Origin: Lasiosphaeris hirsuta | Lineage: Eukaryota > Ascomycota > Sordariomycetes > Sordariales > Lasiosphaeriaceae | Direction of reading: 5' to 3' | Assembly (NCBI GenBank): GCA_030549175.1 | Contig: JAUKUA010000003.1 | Coordinates: 5,952,001 to 6,016,000, forward strand | DNA: 64,000 nt | Part shown: piece by piece, positions 59,304 to 64,000 of the stretch | How positions within the stretch are numbered: the first letter of the stretch is position 1 | How the letters are laid out: each line of letters begins with the position of its first letter | Position numbers and translations under genes: made by a program | The notes under the pieces: model-generated | The model's input: the letters and a program-made list of their open reading frames with translations, nothing else | What the model was told of the DNA's origin: nothing | Databases searched by the model: none

Positions 59304-60982
59304 ATGGTGTCCCAGGCGTCCTGTTATACTGCAAGCGACGGCCGACGATATAACCGTCCCTACCCTTCATACTTTGGCTACCCGGACCGGCGCTTTCAAG
59401 TCCCATCCCACGACGCCAGACCAGTCACAATGACAGAGCAGCTCGATGCGGATTCCGCGCCACAAAGGAAGCGGATTGCCGTGGCGGTAAGACCCAATCC
59501 AACCCCAACCCAACCCAAACAAACCCAAACCCAAACCCAAACCCAGACCTCGACTCACCCGGTACCCCTAATCTCATGTATCCTCCCTTACCGAGTCTCC
59601 CCTTTACCGAGTCCCAGCAGGAGCGCTTGCTGGCGTCTCTGTCCAGCGCGTCCGCGTGCTCGTGGGTGGATTGACTGACTGAGATTGTGTGTCTCCAGTG
59701 TGGCCGCTGCCGCAAACGCAAGATCCGGTGCAGCGGAGATCTAGGTGGAGGCCAGCCGTGCCAGAACTGCAAGAACGCCGGGGTCGATCCGTGTCTCTTT
59801 CTCCGGGTACAGTAGACCCCGACCCCTTTTTGCGTCGACGACGGCTCTGACTGTTATCAGGTGTCATCGCGAGAAGCCCAGCTGCTGAACGACCCGAATG
59901 AGTATTCCTACAACGTCGGCGACGCGCGAGCGCTGGCCAGCCGCGCCCCGGTCAGCTCGGGGCTCCAGTACGCCCACGATCTGCCCAACATGGGTTCCAA
60001 CGATGTGCTGGCATCCTACCGCGGCGGCTCGACGTACCCGTATTCCATGTCGACGGGCAAGCAATACTACCCGGCCATATCGAGCTACGCTCCGCAGTAC
60101 GGCGACGACTTCAACGACTACGGGCTGGGCGTCTCGTCCCAGCCGGTGCTCAACCACGACCCCGTCAGCATGGTGCCGAGCCACCAGTGGAGCTCGCGGA
60201 GCAAGTCAATAGCGTACGGGGGCATGTACATGGACGCGAGTCCGCCGTACGGCTACGGCAGCACCAGTTTGGTCCACCGGCCCGCCCACGCCGTCGGCGC
60301 GGAACCGTCGGGCTTCTCGCTCTCCGGGGCGGAAGCCAGCATGGCGCCGACGTCGAGCGCTGACCGGCTGCTCCCGGCCCCCTCGACGCGCACGCCACTG
60401 CCGTATCCCGGGTCGGCCAAACCGGCGTCAACGGTACCGTCCTCGGCGGCGACGCTCGCCGACGTGGCCACGGCAGCCAGCTATGCGAGCGCCTTTGACG
60501 CATCGGGGCTGTCTTACACGCCATCCAGCACGAGCACCATGGCCAACCACCACATCTCGTCGTCGCGCGCTAGCTCGGACGCGTACAGCACGGGCGGCGA
60601 GTCCATCTTTGGCGAGCAGGAGCGCAGTCTACAGAGCCAGGGCGCGGCCTTTGACATGAGCGCGTACACGGCCGAGCCGCGCCGCGACTCAATCGGATCG
60701 GGCGGCCACAGCGGCGGCTCAACCCTGGCCAACGGGCAGACGTACGTGCCGAGCGAGTCGCCTCACGTCGGCCACATTGGCCCCTCCGGTTACGTGGGTG
60801 GCGACGCGCCGAGTCCTCACCACAGCCATCGCCACTCGCACTCGCAGCATGTCCACGCCCACGCTCACGCCCACTCCCATGCCCACGCCCACGCCCTCGC
60901 CCATCGCGGGGCCAGCACCAGCGCGAGTGGTAGCACAAGCCATGCAGATGGCCACCGTGTAGCTGTGGCCACCCGGCGCTAA
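59304..60982 (+). CDS. Zn2Cys6 transcription factor with histidine-rich tail
   Basis: Three exons (59304..59486, 59699..59806, 59861..60982), introns of 212 and 54 nt, phases 0; 470 residues. Exon 2 is the zinc cluster: Cys62, 65, 72, 82, 85 and 93, spaced C-x2-C-x6-C-x9-C-x2-C-x7-C, with basic RKRKIR between. It is preceded by SDGRRYNRPYPSYFGYPDRR and the short stretch QRKRIAVA, which look conserved. The remainder is Ser/Ala/Tyr-rich and apparently disordered; no fungal_trans (PF04082) domain is seen. Residues ~410-450 are an H-A/H-S repeat tract (HAHAHAHSHAHAHA). It acts as a nuclear DNA-binding regulator. The large upstream region and microsatellite-bearing first intron suggest complex control. 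Start by conserved-looking context; an in-frame ATG at 59064 would add 80 Arg-rich residues. Confidence 0.88.
59497..59546. repeat. (CCAAA/CCCAA)n repeat inside intron 1
   Basis: About eight CCCAAA/CCCAA units, somewhat degenerate, within the 212-nt first intron of the Zn2Cys6 gene. Confidence 0.8.
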
Positions 60983-61390
60983 GCCGGGGGGATGCTAGCC
61001 GTTGCATCGAGACCTCCTGCCGTGCCTTCTCGTCGCACGCCTGGCCTTGTCTCTTGTCTGCCTGCCTGCCGCCTAGCATCGAGGCTTGCTGGCGGTCCGC
61101 GCTCTTCCGCTACTCCCTCTCCTGCTCCTGCTCCTGCTCCTGCATCTCTCCTACATCTCCCACCGCCCGGGCGAGACCTCTACCACATAACACAGCGATC
61201 GAGAAGCGTCCACATGGCAATCTGACGCATGATGCTACCCAAAATCGAAATCCAGAGGCGGACCGACACGCATCCATTCCCTTGGCTATCTATCTATCGT
61301 TTGTCTCATTGGAGGCCGCGGGAGGGATTTTCTTACCTTTGGCTTTCTGGTTGTCTTACTCTGTTTCCTCTTATTCCCTGCCGACTCGCT

Positions 61391-61415
61391 ACCTTACCTT
61401 ACCTTACCTTACCTT
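61391..61415. repeat. (ACCTT)5 repeat
   Basis: Five exact ACCTT units in the 3' flank of the Zn2Cys6 gene. Confidence 0.85.
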
Positions 61416-61829
61416 AGGTACCCATTCCTGTGTATTACCCGGCAACGCGGAGATCCACCACAGCCGGGTTGCGCATGTCAGTTACGCGCCGCTGCGTCAG
61501 TCGTTGTCTTGCATGAAAAAAGCGTTCGGGGCTAACAGACCCCCCATCCGGTACCTATTCTCTACAGCTGGGGAGTCAAGGGGGCAACGACGCCACAATC
61601 TATTTTGAAACTGCACCACCGCATTCTCCGATATCGTCCTGCGTCCCAAAGCCCTCGTGTTCAGATGGGCCTCGGCAGTGATCGAGAGTCCTTCTGTCTG
61701 TCTCTTCCCTGCGGCCACTTAAAGGCCGCGCCCGCTATCCTCACATCTCTGGGGGGCATGACGATATGGCTTGCCCCTCCCCCCCCCCCCCTTTCAATGC
61801 ATGCAGCCAGGCAATGTCTCGATAGTCGG

Positions 61830-61860
<31 letters not shown>
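61830..61860. repeat. (AGC)n microsatellite
   Basis: About ten GCA/AGC units with one AGT interruption, followed by four CAGG units at ~61870. Confidence 0.85.
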
Positions 61861-62359
61861 CCGTCCACGCAGGCAGGCAGGCAGGCCCCTCGACAACGCA
61901 CCCTCGACCTGGCATCTGCAGTTCGGCCCGGCCTGGGTCTGGCCTGGGTATCAGCAAGCCTCCTCGCTCGTTGGTCCGTTTCCTGCCCCCCGCCCTTTCT
62001 CGGGAATCCTAGGGACCGCAACGGAACAAGGCTCGAGGGATATTCCCTACAACGAAAACCGGGAGCCCGTACCCGACCTTTTCTCATCAGGCTTTCATGG
62101 CCAGACCGGGGCGGGAAGGGGGGGGGGGGGGTGGTTCAGACTCAAAACCATCATCGGGAGGCCCCTGTTCCTTCCAACAGCAACAGCGAATCGCGCCCTA
62201 CCGTCTCTTGCCGACGGTCACTTACCTACTTTCCCATCGCCCTGGACCTACGTCCCCTTCCCATCCGCCCCTGCAGCCCGCCGACGGAAGGGAGCTCCCT
62301 TCATGTCACGGTCGATCTGTCATCCCCTTCCCACCCGCGTTCCCCCACCCGCCCCGCTT

Positions 62360-62360
<1 letters not shown>

Positions 62361-62395
<35 letters not shown>
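62361..62395. repeat. (CT)n microsatellite
   Basis: About fifteen uninterrupted CT units. Confidence 0.9.
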
Positions 62396-62398
<3 letters not shown>

Positions 62399-64000
62399 CT
62401 TTCTCCCGGAACCGAGACTTTTAACCACGTCAACGGCTAGCCGCAAAGTTCTGTTGCATGTTGGTGACGCTGTGTCTCCCACTCACTGGCTCGAGTCGAC
62501 TTTTGGGGCGCGGTGGGACGAGGCGAGCTTATCTCCTAGCCTCCTGTACACAGTAAAAAGTTTTGGCCTCTTTTTTGTTTGGTTCGTGGTTTGTCTGCAT
62601 TGTGGTTGAGTCTTTGACAATGGGCACGACGGGGTGGGGCGGGGATGATGGGATTTGCTGTATGGAGCGATACCACGCCATAACGACCTGCATCTTTTTT
62701 TTTTCTTTCTTTCTTGTTCTTTTCCCTCAATGCTTCTTCGCGTCGTCTGGGGGTTTTCCGGCTGGGTCTACAGTAATCTAATTTTTAAACCAAAGTTGTA
62801 ATTCCCACCGAGTCGTTCAATGGCGGCGGGGGACAGACTGGACCGGTTCAGGCGTTGGTCATGACCATTTTCAAAAGTTCAAGTTTGTACTCTAGCTCTC
62901 TGGAGGAATATCATCATTTTGCAAGGACAAGAAAATCGCTCGCTGGGCTGGAAAACGGACGGACGTGATCACCCCCCTTTTTTGTGTTTTTTATTAGACT
63001 GCATTCAAAGGGGAACGGGTCTGACGGCGTGCTGGCAGTGGAGGAGTGTTAGGGGCAAAAGTTGGTGGCTGCCATCAGATCACGGCCGAGCGACGGGTTT
63101 GGATGATTGTGTTTGATGAATTCAGATTATTTCAGATTGGTTATACGGATTTACGCGGCCCCCAGCCCACCACATCGTGATTGATATAACGTTATCTCGT
63201 GATGGTTACTCTAAGATGGTGGTTTGGTACCATTGGAGCTCTTCCCCAACTTGATTATAGCAGTCTTCTTCAAGCTGGATGGCTCAAGTCTCAACAGGCC
63301 GGCGGCAGGTTTGCCAAACGCACAGCTGTCATATACGATGTAGCACATGGTTCCTATCAAAAGTGACAGGACGTTTCTCAAGCAATCTGGAAGCACCCTC
63401 CGCCGTGCCTAGCGCTCCGCAGAGCGACTCGTTACAGCATGCCATTTCCGCGCTGGTTGGTACATACTCTTGGCCCTTGGGACTCTGACCACCGTGCATT
63501 GGGTTCCACCTTCACGTCGTATAGGCGGCATTAGTTTAAGCGTCGGGGCGGTAATACGTCGCCATCAATGTTACTTGGTCTGTAATATGGCCAAACTTTC
63601 AACTGGTTCCACCTCCAAATCATCAAGGCCCTTAAAATCGAACAGCGTTTATCTGTCGAGGTGCCTAGCCCCAAGTGTCCTCTGTGGCTGTGGACCGCGA
63701 CTCTCTGAAATAAGGGGAATTCGGACTAGACTGCTCAGGTGACATTCGCGGCGGCTGGATCGGTTCCTGACAGGTAGCCACGTACATGCAAGCCATGAAA
63801 GAACACAAAATCTCTTGCTTTGTGGGAAGTGGCGCTCCAGCAAAACGAGGGCGGAACATGGCGGAACATGGAACATGGCAGGGCCGGAGGGAGTCTGAGG
63901 CAAAGGGGTGTCCACGTGATTTTGTGGTCACGATGCGGGGCGCCCTCCCTCCCTCTCGACCTCGATTTGACGTCACCCAAAAAAAGCTCAACTTTTGGGC

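Larger units (their letters stand above)
60983..64000. other. Right-hand stretch without a supportable gene
   Basis: 3' UTR and flank of the Zn2Cys6 gene, then microsatellite-rich DNA. From about 62380 there are CT-rich and T-rich stretches. The last kilobase has only short frames, so the next gene lies outside the window. Confidence 0.45.

Noticed and set aside
61605..62609. Several 100-200-codon frames near the right edge
   Set aside because: Low-complexity Pro/Ser/Arg translations caused by microsatellites; no domain.

Overview
This is a nuclear fragment of a filamentous ascomycete, most likely a member of the Sordariomycetes and possibly Sordariales (inferred). Coding sequence is GC-rich at third positions, and introns are mostly 50-90 nt with CTAAC-type branch sites. 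The gene set is fungal: DUF2855, bZIP/DUF3425, HET, NACHT/ankyrin, NB-ARC-TPR, DUF7924, CorA-like and Zn2Cys6 proteins. No bacterial, plasmid or viral gene is visible, and there is no CRISPR array.

Layout. 0-1.4 kb holds a coiled-coil protein gene that runs off the left edge. 3.4-4.0 kb holds an intron-bearing tRNA-Ala and, next to it, a 426-bp inverted-repeat DNA element with a perfect 8-bp target duplication. 5-10.2 kb holds three intact genes: a DUF2855 protein, a bZIP regulator and a short-chain dehydrogenase, the last two divergent. 11.4-14.3 kb holds a large secreted PA-domain subtilase. 14.8-16.1 kb is a junk junction between a truncated MYND-finger gene and the C-terminal end of an NLR ankyrin gene. 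16.5-21.6 kb is a nested transposon: a ~0.96-kb terminal-inverted-repeat element whose right repeat was hit by a 5'-truncated LINE. 24.5-25.9 kb is a proteinase K-like subtilase with five exons.

26.7-46 kb is accessory territory. It holds one apparently intact gene, a ten-exon CorA-like membrane protein with an unrecognised N-terminal domain and ankyrin-like region. Around it lie broken pieces of self/non-self and housekeeping genes: a LaeA-type methyltransferase, a NACHT P-loop, a DUF7924 gene, a HET N-terminus, a dipeptidyl peptidase III N-terminus fused to an NLR TPR tail, and a HET gene body. A small intact multi-span membrane protein (37.3-38.3 kb) sits among them. Three of the broken genes are frameshifted by an exact short tandem duplication (5, 5 and 11 bp).

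46.9-61 kb is conserved core sequence: tRNA-Val(AAC), a conserved Pezizomycotina protein, a PPIL4-type cyclophilin with an RRM, and a Zn2Cys6 regulator with a histidine-rich tail. The last is preceded by ~6 kb without a supportable gene. 61-64 kb holds only microsatellites and UTR-like sequence.

The intact genes do not form one obvious pathway. The bZIP/SDR/DUF2855 group could be a small oxidoreductase cluster with its own regulator, which is inference only. The strongest oddities are the nested transposons, the 15-nt microexon with a GC-AG intron in the CorA-like gene, and the gene-fragment fusions.
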